Below the pieces are notes generated by a model. That model made no database searches. It worked only from the letters and a program-made list of their open reading frames with translations, and was not told the origin of the DNA. DNA of 21,224 bases, from contig JAZNRP010000037.1 of the NCBI GenBank assembly GCA_045590755.1, positions 1 through 21,224 of the forward strand, given 5' to 3'. Of this stretch, positions 12,547 to 20,775 are shown one piece after another. Made by a program: the position numbers and the translations under genes. Numbering within the stretch: position 1 is the stretch's first letter; each line of letters begins with the position of its first letter. This stretch comes from SIG565 sp045590755. Its GTDB lineage: Bacteria; Bacillota; Clostridia; Oscillospirales; Acutalibacteraceae.

Positions 12547-14643
12547 ATGAAAGATTTAGCCGAATATTTTGGTTGTCTTGTTTTTAACGACAAAGAGATG
12601 AAGGCACGCCTTTCTCCCGAAATTTATAATTCCCTTAAAAAGACCATTGATGAAGGCGCAAGGCTTGATTTGTCAGTGGCTAATGCCGTTGCAAGCGCTA
12701 TGAAGGATTGGGCGGTTGAAAAGGGAGCTACACATTACACACACTGGTTCCAGCCAATGACAGGAATTACTGCCGAGAAAAACGACAGTTTTATTACACC
12801 CACAACAGATGGCGGTGTAATTATGGAGTTTTCAGGTAAAGAGCTTATAAAGGGCGAGCCTGATGCTTCTTCATTCCCGTCGGGCGGTCTTCGTGCTACC
12901 TTTGAAGCACGCGGCTATACCGCTTGGGACCCGACTTCATATGCCTTTATTAAGGACAGGGCTCTTTGCATTCCTACGGCTTTCTGTTCCTTTACGGGTG
13001 ATGCGCTTGATAAAAAGACTCCTTTATTGCGCTCAATGGAAGCAATAAACAAACAGGCGCTTCGTGTACTTAAGCTTTTTGGAAATGAAAATGTTAAATG
13101 CGTAAAAACCTCGGTTGGTGCAGAGCAGGAATATTTCCTTATAACTAAGGAAATGTACAACAAGCGTAAGGATTTAATGTTCACAGGACGCACCCTGTTT
13201 GGAGCAAATCCGCCTAAGGCTCAGGAAATGGATGACCATTATTTTGGCACCATTAAGCCAAAGGTTGCGGAATTTATGGCAGACCTAAATGAAGAATTAT
13301 GGAAGCTCGGTATTCTCGCAAAAACAGAGCATAACGAAGCCGCTCCCGCACAGCACGAATTAGCACCGATATTTACAACAACAAATATTGCTACCGACCA
13401 TAATCAGTTAACAATGGAAATTATGCAGAAGGTGGCCGCACGACACGGTCTTGTTTGTCTGCTGCACGAAAAACCCTTTGCGGGTGTTAACGGTAGCGGT
13501 AAGCACAATAACTGGTCATTAGCAACCGATACCGGAGTTAATCTTTTGAAACCGGGCGCAACGCCGTATGAAAATGCACAGTTTTTACTTTTACTTTGCG
13601 CTGTTATTCAGGCGGTTGATGATTATCAGGATTTACTTAGAATATCTGTTGCAACAGCTGGAAACGACCATCGTCTTGGCGCTTTAGAAGCTCCGCCTGC
13701 AGTTATATCTATATTCTTAGGCGATGAGCTTACAGCCGTTCTTGAAGCAATTGAAAAGGACATTCCTTACAATGCGGTTGAAAAAACACAGATGAAGCTT
13801 GGCGCTCATGTATTACCTAAATTTACAAGAGATAATACTGACCGCAACAGAACCTCTCCCTTTGCATTCACGGGCAACAAGTTTGAGTTCAGAATGTTAG
13901 GCTCATCAAACAGTATTGCGTGTGCAAACATTATGCTTAACGCCGCTGTAGCAGATTCTCTCAAACAGTATGCAGATATACTTGAAAATGCAACTGATTT
14001 TGATACTGAATTACATAAACTTATTAAAGATGTAATTTCCAAGCATAAGCGCATTATATTTAACGGTAACGGTTATGACGATACTTGGATTAAGGAAGCA
14101 ACAGAAAAAAGGGGATTGCTTAATTACAAAACAACACCTGACTGTCTACCGCATTTTTTGGATAAGAAAAATGTTGAAATGCTGACCTCGCAAAAGGTAT
14201 TTTCTGAGCGTGAAATAAATTCGCGTTGTGAAATTCTTTTAGAAAATTATGCAAAAACCGTTTTAATTGAAGCCACAACAATGTCCTATATGACAAGAAA
14301 GCAGATTTTACCCGCAATTGAGTCATTTATCGGTGAAATTTCATCTATAGCGCTTTCTAAAAAGTCACTTGGAAAGAAAATAAGCTGTGCATACGAAACA
14401 GAATTACTTGAACGCTTGTCGTTCCTTACAGAAAAAATACTTGAAGCAGACAAGGTTCTTGAAGGTTCAACAAAGCAAATTAAGTCAATGAAGGATGTCT
14501 TTGCACAGACAAACGCTATCAGAGATAAATTACTCGGCAATATGGATGCGCTTCGTGCATTGTGTGACGAAGCCGAGACCATTACGGCAGATAAATATTG
14601 GCCGTTCCCGACATATAGTGACCTGCTTTTCAGTGTGCGCTAA
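12547..14643 (+). CDS. glnN: Glutamine synthetase, type III
   Basis: This cytosolic enzyme makes glutamine from glutamate, ammonia and ATP. The 698 residues match GSIII, which is much longer than the 440-470 residues of GSI. Recognisable GSIII segments are THWFQPMTG (near 60-70), SSFPSGGLRATFEARGYTAWDP (GSIII-N), SVGAEQEYFLI (metal-binding glutamates of the catalytic barrel), NEAAPAQHELAPIF, and the active-site loop NGSGKHNNWSL, followed by AGNDHRLGALEAPPAVIS. A long helical C-terminal region (after about residue 560) completes the family architecture. It forms large double-ring oligomers in known members. The gene has its own promoter, a strong AAAGGAG site and a terminator, and is not clustered with other nitrogen genes. 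Confidence 0.97.
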   Translation: MKDLAEYFGCLVFNDKEMKARLSPEIYNSLKKTIDEGARLDLSVANAVASAMKDWAVEKGATHYTHWFQPMTGITAEKNDSFITPTTDGGVIMEFSGKELIKGEPDASSFPSGGLRATFEARGYTAWDPTSYAFIKDRALCIPTAFCSFTGDALDKKTPLLRSMEAINKQALRVLKLFGNENVKCVKTSVGAEQEYFLITKEMYNKRKDLMFTGRTLFGANPPKAQEMDDHYFGTIKPKVAEFMADLNEELWKLGILAKTEHNEAAPAQHELAPIFTTTNIATDHNQLTMEIMQKVAARHGLVCLLHEKPFAGVNGSGKHNNWSLATDTGVNLLKPGATPYENAQFLLLLCAVIQAVDDYQDLLRISVATAGNDHRLGALEAPPAVISIFLGDELTAVLEAIEKDIPYNAVEKTQMKLGAHVLPKFTRDNTDRNRTSPFAFTGNKFEFRMLGSSNSIACANIMLNAAVADSLKQYADILENATDFDTELHKLIKDVISKHKRIIFNGNGYDDTWIKEATEKRGLLNYKTTPDCLPHFLDKKNVEMLTSQKVFSEREINSRCEILLENYAKTVLIEATTMSYMTRKQILPAIESFIGEISSIALSKKSLGKKISCAYETELLERLSFLTEKILEADKVLEGSTKQIKSMKDVFAQTNAIRDKLLGNMDALRALCDEAETITADKYWPFPTYSDLLFSVR

Positions 14644-14652
14644 AAAATTTGT

Positions 14653-14680
14653 GACCTTCCGAAAGGAAGGTCGTTTTTTT
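14653..14680 (+). terminator. Intrinsic terminator of glnN
   Basis: A perfect 8-bp stem GACCTTCC (14653-14660) with GGAAGGTC (14665-14672) closes a GAAA tetraloop, followed by a 7-T run. Confidence 0.93.
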
Positions 14681-14782
14681 ATACAATAAATCGGCCCTTG
14701 TAAAAACATGGTAAATTTTGTCACTAATTTTAGTGCAAATTACATAAATTCCAAGAAATTCCAAAAAAATTTCCAAAATATA

Positions 14783-14811
14783 TTGAAAATTCTAAAATTA
14801 TGTGGTAAAAT
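14783..14811 (+). promoter_or_regulatory. Vegetative-type promoter of spo0A
   Basis: TTGAAA (14783-14788) and TAAAAT (14806-14811) are 17 nt apart with an extended TGG before the -10. The start codon is 33 nt downstream, after an AGAAGGGA site. I see no convincing sigma-H promoter and no good 0A box in the 160-bp gap. Confidence 0.65.
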
Positions 14812-14843
14812 GTGGTTACAAAATTTAGAAGGGACGAAATATT

Positions 14844-15620
14844 ATGGAAAAGAAATTAAGAGTTCTGGTAGCAGATGATACTACAGAACTTGGAAACACC
14901 TGTAGAAAAATACTTACCGAATACGGAATGGAAACAATGCTTTGCGAAAAAGACGGTCTTAAAGTGTTGGATTGTGTTAGAAAGGTAAAGCCTGATGTTG
15001 TGGTTGCCGATGTGTTTATGCCAAACCTTGATATATTAGGCGTTTTAGATAATTTAAGAAATTCCGAAATGAGAGAAAAGCCGCTTGTTATGGCAATGTC
15101 AAGCTATGACAACCCGCGTCTTGAAAAGGAAACACTGTCCGCAGGGGCATGTTACTATTTTATAAAACCGTTTGATATAAAAAATATGGCCGAAAGAATT
15201 CATATACTTACAAAGCATATTGAAGAAAACCGGTCTACTGCACCCGTACAAGTAATGCCAGACAATAATGATTTAGAACTTATGGTTACCGAAATTCTGC
15301 ATCAGATAGGCGTACCTGCACACATAAAGGGTTACCACTATTTAAGAGAAGCAATTGTTATGTCGGTTAATAATAATGAAGTTATTAATTCGGTTACAAA
15401 AATTCTTTACCCGACCGTTGCAAAGCGTCATAAGACAACTTCTTCAAGGGTTGAACGCGCTATCAGACACGCTATAGAAGTTGCTTGGGACAGGGGAGAT
15501 GTGGATGTTCTGAATTCCTATTTTGGCTATACTATTCAAAACAATCGCGGAAAACCCACAAACAGTGAGTTTATTGCAATGATTGCAGATAAGCTTAGAT
15601 TAAGATTAAAAATCAGTTAA
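14844..15620 (+). CDS. spo0A: Sporulation master response regulator Spo0A
   Basis: This DNA-binding transcription factor, when phosphorylated, commits the cell to endospore formation. The 258 residues have an N-terminal receiver domain with acidic pocket Asp11-Asp12, phosphoacceptor Asp56 in VVVADVFMP, a switch Ser near 86 and Lys108 in FIKPFD. A linker of about 20 residues leads to the Spo0A-specific C-terminal effector domain (VTEILHQIGVPAHIKGYHYLR to the end), with the recognition-helix segment SSRVERAIRHAIEVAW highly typical of the family. It is flanked by its own promoter and terminator. In Bacillus and most Clostridia spoIVB lies just upstream; here the neighbour is glnN, so the usual pair is broken. 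Downstream lies the ger operon. Confidence 0.98.
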   Translation: MEKKLRVLVADDTTELGNTCRKILTEYGMETMLCEKDGLKVLDCVRKVKPDVVVADVFMPNLDILGVLDNLRNSEMREKPLVMAMSSYDNPRLEKETLSAGACYYFIKPFDIKNMAERIHILTKHIEENRSTAPVQVMPDNNDLELMVTEILHQIGVPAHIKGYHYLREAIVMSVNNNEVINSVTKILYPTVAKRHKTTSSRVERAIRHAIEVAWDRGDVDVLNSYFGYTIQNNRGKPTNSEFIAMIADKLRLRLKIS

Positions 15621-15623
15621 TTT

Positions 15624-15650
15624 AAAAAGCCGGAGTAATCCGGCTTTTTT
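15624..15650 (+). terminator. Intrinsic terminator of spo0A
   Basis: An 11-bp stem (15624-15634 with 15639-15649) closes a GTAA tetraloop, and its 3' arm ends in a T run. Confidence 0.92.
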
Positions 15651-15679
15651 GTATATAATTTATTTTATGCTAAATAATA
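15651..15679 (+). promoter_or_regulatory. Possible forespore (sigma-G type) promoter of the ger operon
   Basis: GTATA (15651-15655) fits the GHATR -35 of sigma-G, and AATAATA (15673-15679) fits CATWMTA at six of seven positions, with a 17-nt spacer. It lies directly after the spo0A terminator and 24 nt before the start codon. The region is AT-rich, so chance matches are easy. Confidence 0.3.
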
Positions 15680-15702
15680 TTAAAAAATAATTTGGTGATA
15701 AA

Positions 15703-17193
15703 ATGAATAGGGAATTAAGTAATTTCAGAAATAAAAAGTTGTCTGAAAATATTGATGAAAATATTAAACTGTTAAGTGAAATATTTGAGAATGATGCGGC
15801 GATAAGAAGCAGGGAGATTGTAGTAAACGGGTGCGAAAAATTCCGTTGTGTTTTATACTTCGTTGACGGAATGATAAATACAGACACAATAACTGATGCC
15901 GTTGTGCGACCGTTACTTACTTCCAACACAGAAAATTTGCAGAATAATCTTGTTGATTATGTAAGAACACAGATATTGTATGCCGATGAAGTATCGGTAT
16001 GTGATAATCTTGAAAAAATGCTGACTTCCGTTTTGTATGGAGACACCCTACTTATAATCGACGGAAACACAAGCGCACTGCTTATTAATACTAAAGGTTG
16101 GCGCAGTCGCGGGGTTGCTGAGCCCGAAGATGAAAGGGTATTGGAAGGTCCGCGCGAAGGCTTTGATGAAGCGCTGATGAAAAATCACACTCAGCTACGC
16201 AGAAAGCTTCCTACACCCGATTTGTGTATAGAGTATGTAAGTCTTGGCAGAAAGACCAACACAAAAATATTTATTTGTTATATTGAATCAATAGTTAACC
16301 GAAGAACGCTTAATATAGTCAAAGAGCGAATAAAAAAAATAGATATTGACGGTGTGCTGGACAGTAACTATATAAGTGAATTAATAACAGATAATAAATT
16401 TTCATTATTTCGTACCATCGGCAAAACCCAAAAACCCGATGTTGTCGCAGCAAAGCTATTAGAAGGCAGAGTTGCTTTGATGGTTGACGGAACGCCAATG
16501 GTTTTAACTGCCCCTTATTTTTACCTTGAAAATTTTCAGTCGGACGATGACTATTATCAAAATTTTTTAGTATCTGCATTAGGTAGGGTATTAAGATATA
16601 TTTGTTATTATTCTGCTATGTATCTGCCCGCGTTATTTTTGGCGTTTGCGGTTTATAATCCACATTTATTACCGTTTTCTTTTTTACAGTCAATTATTTT
16701 ATCGCGTGTCGATGTACCGTTTTCCACCTTCGGCGAATGTATGATTTTAATAATAATTTTCGAAGTTTTAAAGGAAACGGGAATTCGTATGCAACAAAGT
16801 GTCGGACATGCACTAAGCATTGTAGGGGGCTTGGTCGTGGGACAGGCAGCGGTTGAAGCAGGCTTCATCAGTGCGCCGATTTTAATTGTGACGGCGCTTA
16901 GCGGAATATCAAGCTTAATTGTACCTAAATTGAAGGCGTCGGTATTTTATTTTAAAATACTGTTCGTTATTTTGGCAGGCACATTAGGTTTGTTTGGATT
17001 ATTTATAGGTATTACGCTTTTTCACATTCATCTTTACTCACTTGAAAGCTTTGGTATACCCTATATTTCGGCGGGAATAGAATTTAGTTATTCTTCACTT
17101 AAAGACAGTATACTCAGAATTAATTGGGCGAATATGATAAAGCGCCCCAGCTATTTAACAAAAAACTTAATGCGTCAGCAGAAAAGGAAATGA
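15703..17193 (+). CDS. Spore germinant-receptor subunit A (GerA/SpoVAF family)
   Basis: An integral protein of the spore inner membrane that, with B and C subunits, senses nutrients and triggers germination. The 496 residues have a hydrophilic N-terminal domain (about 1-285) with family segments VRPLLTS, LLIDG-like LLIIDGNTSALLI, RGVAEPEDERVLEGPREGF, and LLEGRVALMVDGTPMVLTAPYFY. The C-terminal membrane domain has four to five hydrophobic segments (YYSAMYLPALFLAFAVY, ECMILIIIFEVLKETGIRM, SIVGGLVVGQAAVEAGFIS, VTALSGISSLIVP, FKILFVILAGTLGLFGLF). The length is normal. A GGTGAT ribosome-binding site precedes ATG 15703. It is the first gene of an A-C-B operon, one base before the gerC-type gene. 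Germinant specificity cannot be read from sequence. Confidence 0.93.
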   Translation: MNRELSNFRNKKLSENIDENIKLLSEIFENDAAIRSREIVVNGCEKFRCVLYFVDGMINTDTITDAVVRPLLTSNTENLQNNLVDYVRTQILYADEVSVCDNLEKMLTSVLYGDTLLIIDGNTSALLINTKGWRSRGVAEPEDERVLEGPREGFDEALMKNHTQLRRKLPTPDLCIEYVSLGRKTNTKIFICYIESIVNRRTLNIVKERIKKIDIDGVLDSNYISELITDNKFSLFRTIGKTQKPDVVAAKLLEGRVALMVDGTPMVLTAPYFYLENFQSDDDYYQNFLVSALGRVLRYICYYSAMYLPALFLAFAVYNPHLLPFSFLQSIILSRVDVPFSTFGECMILIIIFEVLKETGIRMQQSVGHALSIVGGLVVGQAAVEAGFISAPILIVTALSGISSLIVPKLKASVFYFKILFVILAGTLGLFGLFIGITLFHIHLYSLESFGIPYISAGIEFSYSSLKDSILRINWANMIKRPSYLTKNLMRQQKRK

Positions 17194-17194
17194 T

Positions 17195-17854
17195 ATGAAA
17201 ATATTAAAATTTTCGGTATGTATTTTACTGTTACTTTTGCTTTGCGGATGTAAATACGGTGCAGATTATGTTGACCCCGAAGAGCGTTATGTTGTAACGG
17301 CTTTGGGTTTTGAAAATAATGATAATGGTATACTTGTTATAATGGAAACAATGAGTGCAATTGAAGACAGTGAGAACCCTAAAAAATTGTATTACGGTTT
17401 CGGCAGTGATGCAAGTACGGCGGTAATTAATGCCGAAACTACGGTCCCCGCAGATGTAATACTTAGTCAGTGTCCGGTAATTCTTATCGGGGACAGTGTA
17501 ATGGGAGACAACTTAAAAAATATATTTGATTTTTGTGTTTCAAGCTATGATATTTCGCTATCCGTTCAGGTGTTAAATTGCGAAAATGTATCGGAAATTC
17601 TGTCCGTTAAATCGGGTGAAATTTCGGTGGGACATAAAATTTTAAGAATGCTGAATCACTTTGAAAAGGGAACAGATATAACCAAAATCGGCAGATTTTC
17701 AAATGTTCTTGCAAATGACAACAAAAGCAATACCTTTTGTATTCCAAATTTAATTACTAACGACAATAATTTCAATGTCGATAGTTTATCAGTGTACGAA
17801 AACTATTTTAAGAAGCAGAAAACTGCTTTAAAGGACGGAAAGGAAAATGAATAA
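17195..17854 (+). CDS. Short Ger(x)C-family germination lipoprotein
   Basis: This is the outer-leaflet lipoprotein subunit of a Ger receptor. The signal peptide has a lipobox LCGC with lipidated Cys19, followed by the family's N-terminal domain (DPEERYVVTALGFENND, then NAETTVPADVILSQCPVILIG). It has only 219 residues, whereas Ger(x)C proteins usually have about 350-400, so the C-terminal domain (domain III) and probably part of domain II are missing. The ORF is clean and ends by overlapping the next start by 8 bp (17847-17854), so this looks like a settled short form and not a fresh frameshift. It lies between the A and B genes and has an AAAGGA site before its ATG. Confidence 0.85.
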   Translation: MKILKFSVCILLLLLLCGCKYGADYVDPEERYVVTALGFENNDNGILVIMETMSAIEDSENPKKLYYGFGSDASTAVINAETTVPADVILSQCPVILIGDSVMGDNLKNIFDFCVSSYDISLSVQVLNCENVSEILSVKSGEISVGHKILRMLNHFEKGTDITKIGRFSNVLANDNKSNTFCIPNLITNDNNFNVDSLSVYENYFKKQKTALKDGKENE

Positions 17855-18905
17855 AGAGTTATCACAAAAAAATCAAATTTTCAGTATATTAGCAGTTTTT
17901 TTGTTTGGAAATTTAATTATATCTTTTCCTAAAGGAGAAGGCTTAAAACATAGTTTTTGGGGTTATATTGCCTGTTTCACTTTAAGTGTATTTATTCTGC
18001 TTTTGCTTTCGCTGCTTCAGTACAAGAATATTAATTTCGGTATTGAGTGTTTTGAAGGTCTTACGGGAATGAAAGTGATTTTTAAAGGGTTACTTGTATT
18101 GTTTGCTTTACTATGCCTACTTGTTTGCTGTAAGGATTATGTTGAAATGGTGGATGAAATCCGTCTGCAGAACACACCACGATGGGGGATTGCGGTAATA
18201 TATATTTTGGTTGTCCTACTGCTTTCGCAAACTAAAAAACGGGTTATTGCAATGTTTGCTTTTGTAAATCTGATTTTTATAAGTATTGGCGTAATATTAA
18301 TGTTTTTGTTTTCGCTGCCGCTATTTAATTTTGATTACTTTATTGAAAGTCTGGATTTTAATGTAAATAACGCCGTAACGCAGGGGCTTACCTTTTATAT
18401 TCATAGCTTCGGGCAATTAATTCTGTGCCTGCTTTTTTTTGGACACCAAAAAAGAAAGTATGCCGTAAAGAATGGACTTTACGGCATACTGATTGGCGGA
18501 ACGGTATTTTTAATATGCTTTGTTAATATTATTTTTGTCATAGGCAGCGATATAATACCAAAACTTCATTTTCCGTATGCCAATGTTACGGGGATGATAG
18601 TAACAGGGGAAAACTACAATAGACTTGATGCTATAACATATTATATTTATTTTATATGTGATTTAATAAAGGCTTCTATACTTTTGAAAATTATTACAGA
18701 GTGTTTTAAGAAAAATAAAACTAAAAAATGGATAGTCATATTTTTTTCTTTGCTTATATCTGTCATATTTTCATCGTCTGAAACACTTGGCGGATTATTG
18801 CGCAGTGATGCAGTTAACCTCACACTACTGATTTTAGAAATAATTTTTCCCCTAATTTTAATCTTTGTATTAAAGAAAAAGACTAAGCCTGTGCCGCAGA
18901 AATAA
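17847..18905 (+). CDS. Spore germinant-receptor permease subunit (GerAB family)
   Basis: A 352-residue polytopic protein of the spore inner membrane, APC superfamily (endospore germination permease), thought to bind the germinant. About ten hydrophobic segments run from ILAVFLFGNLIISFP to LLILEIIFPLILIFVLK, and the family-typical start with FPKGEGLKHSFWGYI is present. Length and topology are normal. Its start overlaps the gerC-type gene by 8 bp, completing an A-C-B operon (the Bacillus gerA order is A-B-C). The 3' end overlaps the convergent minus-strand gene by 23 bp (18883-18905). A 14-bp perfect inverted repeat inside the gene (18457-18490) may serve as a terminator for that opposite transcript. 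Confidence 0.92.
   Translation: MNKELSQKNQIFSILAVFLFGNLIISFPKGEGLKHSFWGYIACFTLSVFILLLLSLLQYKNINFGIECFEGLTGMKVIFKGLLVLFALLCLLVCCKDYVEMVDEIRLQNTPRWGIAVIYILVVLLLSQTKKRVIAMFAFVNLIFISIGVILMFLFSLPLFNFDYFIESLDFNVNNAVTQGLTFYIHSFGQLILCLLFFGHQKRKYAVKNGLYGILIGGTVFLICFVNIIFVIGSDIIPKLHFPYANVTGMIVTGENYNRLDAITYYIYFICDLIKASILLKIITECFKKNKTKKWIVIFFSLLISVIFSSSETLGGLLRSDAVNLTLLILEIIFPLILIFVLKKKTKPVPQK
18457..18490 (-). terminator. Candidate minus-strand terminator inside gerB
   Basis: A perfect 14-bp inverted repeat (18457-18470 with 18477-18490) has a 6-nt loop. Read on the minus strand it is followed by TTCTTTTTTGG, a T-rich tract suitable for termination. On the plus strand no T run follows. It lies about 390 nt beyond the stop of the convergent peptidoglycan-binding gene, the nearest terminator-like structure for that operon. 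Confidence 0.5.
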
Positions 18906-20247
18906 TAGCATCATATCGGTTAGCGATAGCATTCCAGGTTACAGGACCTACAGAGCCGGTTGTGGGTATATTGTTTAATGACTGAAAGGTGTATACCGCA
19001 TCTCTGGTAGCATCTCCGTATACACCGTCCACTGTAACATTAGGTATATTGCCGTCAGTAGTGGCTATAAGCGATAAATAGGTTTGCAAATCGCGAACAT
19101 CGTTTCCCGTAGCGCCCGGCGTTAAAAAGTAACCGGGGTAAAGCTTGGCAAAATTCTCCTGATAGCCTTCGGGTAAATCGCCGTAAATGTCGTTGTATAC
19201 TGCTATAATACTGTTCCAGGTTGATTCATTAACCACACCTGTAACGGGCAATCCGTACTCGGTCTGAAAGCTTTTGACGGCATTTACTGTATTTACATCA
19301 AAGGTGTTGCTAATTGGAAAAGTATTAAGATTAGGGTTAAAGTATGCAATAACATTAAGGTAATACTGAATGGTCGTTACAGGGTAGCCGCTCATACCTT
19401 GGCTTAACTCTTCGGAATACTGAAGCGCTGCTTCATCAAAAGATATACCTTCGCCGACTAGCTCGCCTAATCTTTTAACTCCGTTGTATAAATCTTTAAT
19501 TCGGTACCAGGTTTGCTTATCAACATTGCCTGTAACAGGAATATTAAAAATTTCCTGAAATTTTTCAACGGCGTTTTGCGTCTGAATATCAAAAATTCCT
19601 GTAGTAATATCAATTTTCGGAATTGCAGGGTAATTGCGCGCAATCCGGTTTAATTGCTGCTGAAAAATTTTTACATCGTTTCCCGCACTACCGACAATAA
19701 GCGGTGAGCCGGGGTAGGATTCTTCTATGTTTTGTACGGGCGCGTTTTCTACTAAATCAATGTCGTCGCCGTAATAGTATTGCAGTATTTCGAAGGGTGT
19801 GTAGCCACGCTCTGCTAAGTCAACTGTACCCCATTGTGAAAGACCGGGACAGGTCGAAGTTGTGCCGTTACAAAATTGTGTAAAAAGCGGTTGAATTTCA
19901 TTCTGCCGTACCACATAATCATTATAAATTTCATCAACAATATTGCTAATTACTTCAAAAACTTCTCGGTTTTTAACAAAAGATTGGTCAAATGCCGTGG
20001 TGGATGTTATATCAAAATCATACCCTTTAGACGGGTACCATTCTGTAAATATTCTGTTAAGTGCAAATGTGATTATTGCATAAATATTGGCTCTCAGTGA
20101 GCTTTCGGGCCAGGTTGGGTATATTTCACCCGATGCAACATTTTTAACATAGTCAATAAATGGTATAGTTACATTTTCGGCGGGCTGGTCGGGTGTACCT
20201 AAATGAACGGTTATCGTTTCGGGTATATAAGGAATAATTAAAGCCAT
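18883..20247 (-). CDS. SpoIID-like domain protein with three peptidoglycan-binding repeats
   Basis: The 454 residues begin with a SpoIID/LytB-like region (about 28-165). VASGEIYPTWPESSLRANIY resembles the SEMP...EALKAQA catalytic stretch of SpoIID, with Glu41 at the position of its proposed catalytic glutamate. CPGLSQWGTVDLAERGYTPF then matches the CxGmSQyGa..lA..Gysy motif, and Cys126/Cys133 could be metal ligands. Three PG_binding_1 repeats follow (about 184-250, 287-346, 378-441), each ending in a PVTG...TW-type motif. There is no signal peptide or membrane anchor, unlike classical SpoIID. I infer a role in spore peptidoglycan remodelling or cortex/coat attachment. It follows the Ig-like gene by 8 bp, has an AGGTGAT site, and converges on gerB. 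Confidence 0.8.
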   Translation of the reverse strand: MALIIPYIPETITVHLGTPDQPAENVTIPFIDYVKNVASGEIYPTWPESSLRANIYAIITFALNRIFTEWYPSKGYDFDITSTTAFDQSFVKNREVFEVISNIVDEIYNDYVVRQNEIQPLFTQFCNGTTSTCPGLSQWGTVDLAERGYTPFEILQYYYGDDIDLVENAPVQNIEESYPGSPLIVGSAGNDVKIFQQQLNRIARNYPAIPKIDITTGIFDIQTQNAVEKFQEIFNIPVTGNVDKQTWYRIKDLYNGVKRLGELVGEGISFDEAALQYSEELSQGMSGYPVTTIQYYLNVIAYFNPNLNTFPISNTFDVNTVNAVKSFQTEYGLPVTGVVNESTWNSIIAVYNDIYGDLPEGYQENFAKLYPGYFLTPGATGNDVRDLQTYLSLIATTDGNIPNVTVDGVYGDATRDAVYTFQSLNNIPTTGSVGPVTWNAIANRYDAIISAAQA

Positions 20248-20255
20248 ACTATCAC

Positions 20256-20732
20256 CTAAACCCTTGTATCAGTAGGTAGAGTAACAATTTGCATATCATT
20301 ATTATCTATGGCAGAACGAAAAAGCATATCATAGCTTTGAAGTGTTGTTATATTTTCATAAATGGGTATATTTTTTATCAGCACTGAAACAAAATTATCA
20401 GCTTCAATTTTAGCATCATAAAACTTAGTTATATTACCTATGTTACTTGTAGGCGATTCAGTGAACTTTTTATCAAATGCATCAAGGGTGATGGTAGGCG
20501 ACTTACCGCTTTCATCGGTACTTTCGGCTCTTATTATTGTATCTCCTTCATAAATTGTAATTAGTGCATTAGGTACGGGGAAGGTACCGCGTGAGTGTGT
20601 TATATTAAAAATCAATCTGCCGCGGTAAGGCTCATTATCGTTACTTATAGTGGCATTTGTTTGTATGTAATTCTTGCTTCGTTTTTGAAATTCTTTTAGC
20701 TCTAAAATATATTCTTCAATAGATTTTTCCAT
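20256..20732 (-). CDS. Uncharacterised beta-sandwich (carboxypeptidase-regulatory-like) protein, partner of the SpoIID-like protein
   Basis: A 158-residue soluble protein with no signal peptide. After a charged helical start (about 1-25), the pattern RGRLIFNIT, PVPNALITIYEGD, ESTDESGKSPTITLDA and YDAKIEADNFVSVLIKNIPIY resembles carboxypeptidase-regulatory/Cna-B-like Ig folds (pro-x-Ala-xx-Ile, TD-xxG). The exact family is not recognised. I chose ATG 20732 because AAGGAG (20740-20745) is 7 nt upstream; the in-frame TTG at 20738 is too close to it. It is the first gene of a two-gene operon with the SpoIID/peptidoglycan-binding gene and has a sigma-E-like promoter, so a mother-cell sporulation role is inferred. 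Confidence 0.7.
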   Translation of the reverse strand: MEKSIEEYILELKEFQKRSKNYIQTNATISNDNEPYRGRLIFNITHSRGTFPVPNALITIYEGDTIIRAESTDESGKSPTITLDAFDKKFTESPTSNIGNITKFYDAKIEADNFVSVLIKNIPIYENITTLQSYDMLFRSAIDNNDMQIVTLPTDTRV

Positions 20733-20775
20733 ACTCAATCTCCTTATAATGTTTTATTCATTATATGCCTAAATT

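Noticed and set aside
14717..14725. TTTGTCACT as a Spo0A-binding 0A box upstream of spo0A
   Set aside because: It matches only the first part of the TTTGTCGAA consensus and lies in AT-rich sequence; too weak to claim autoregulation.
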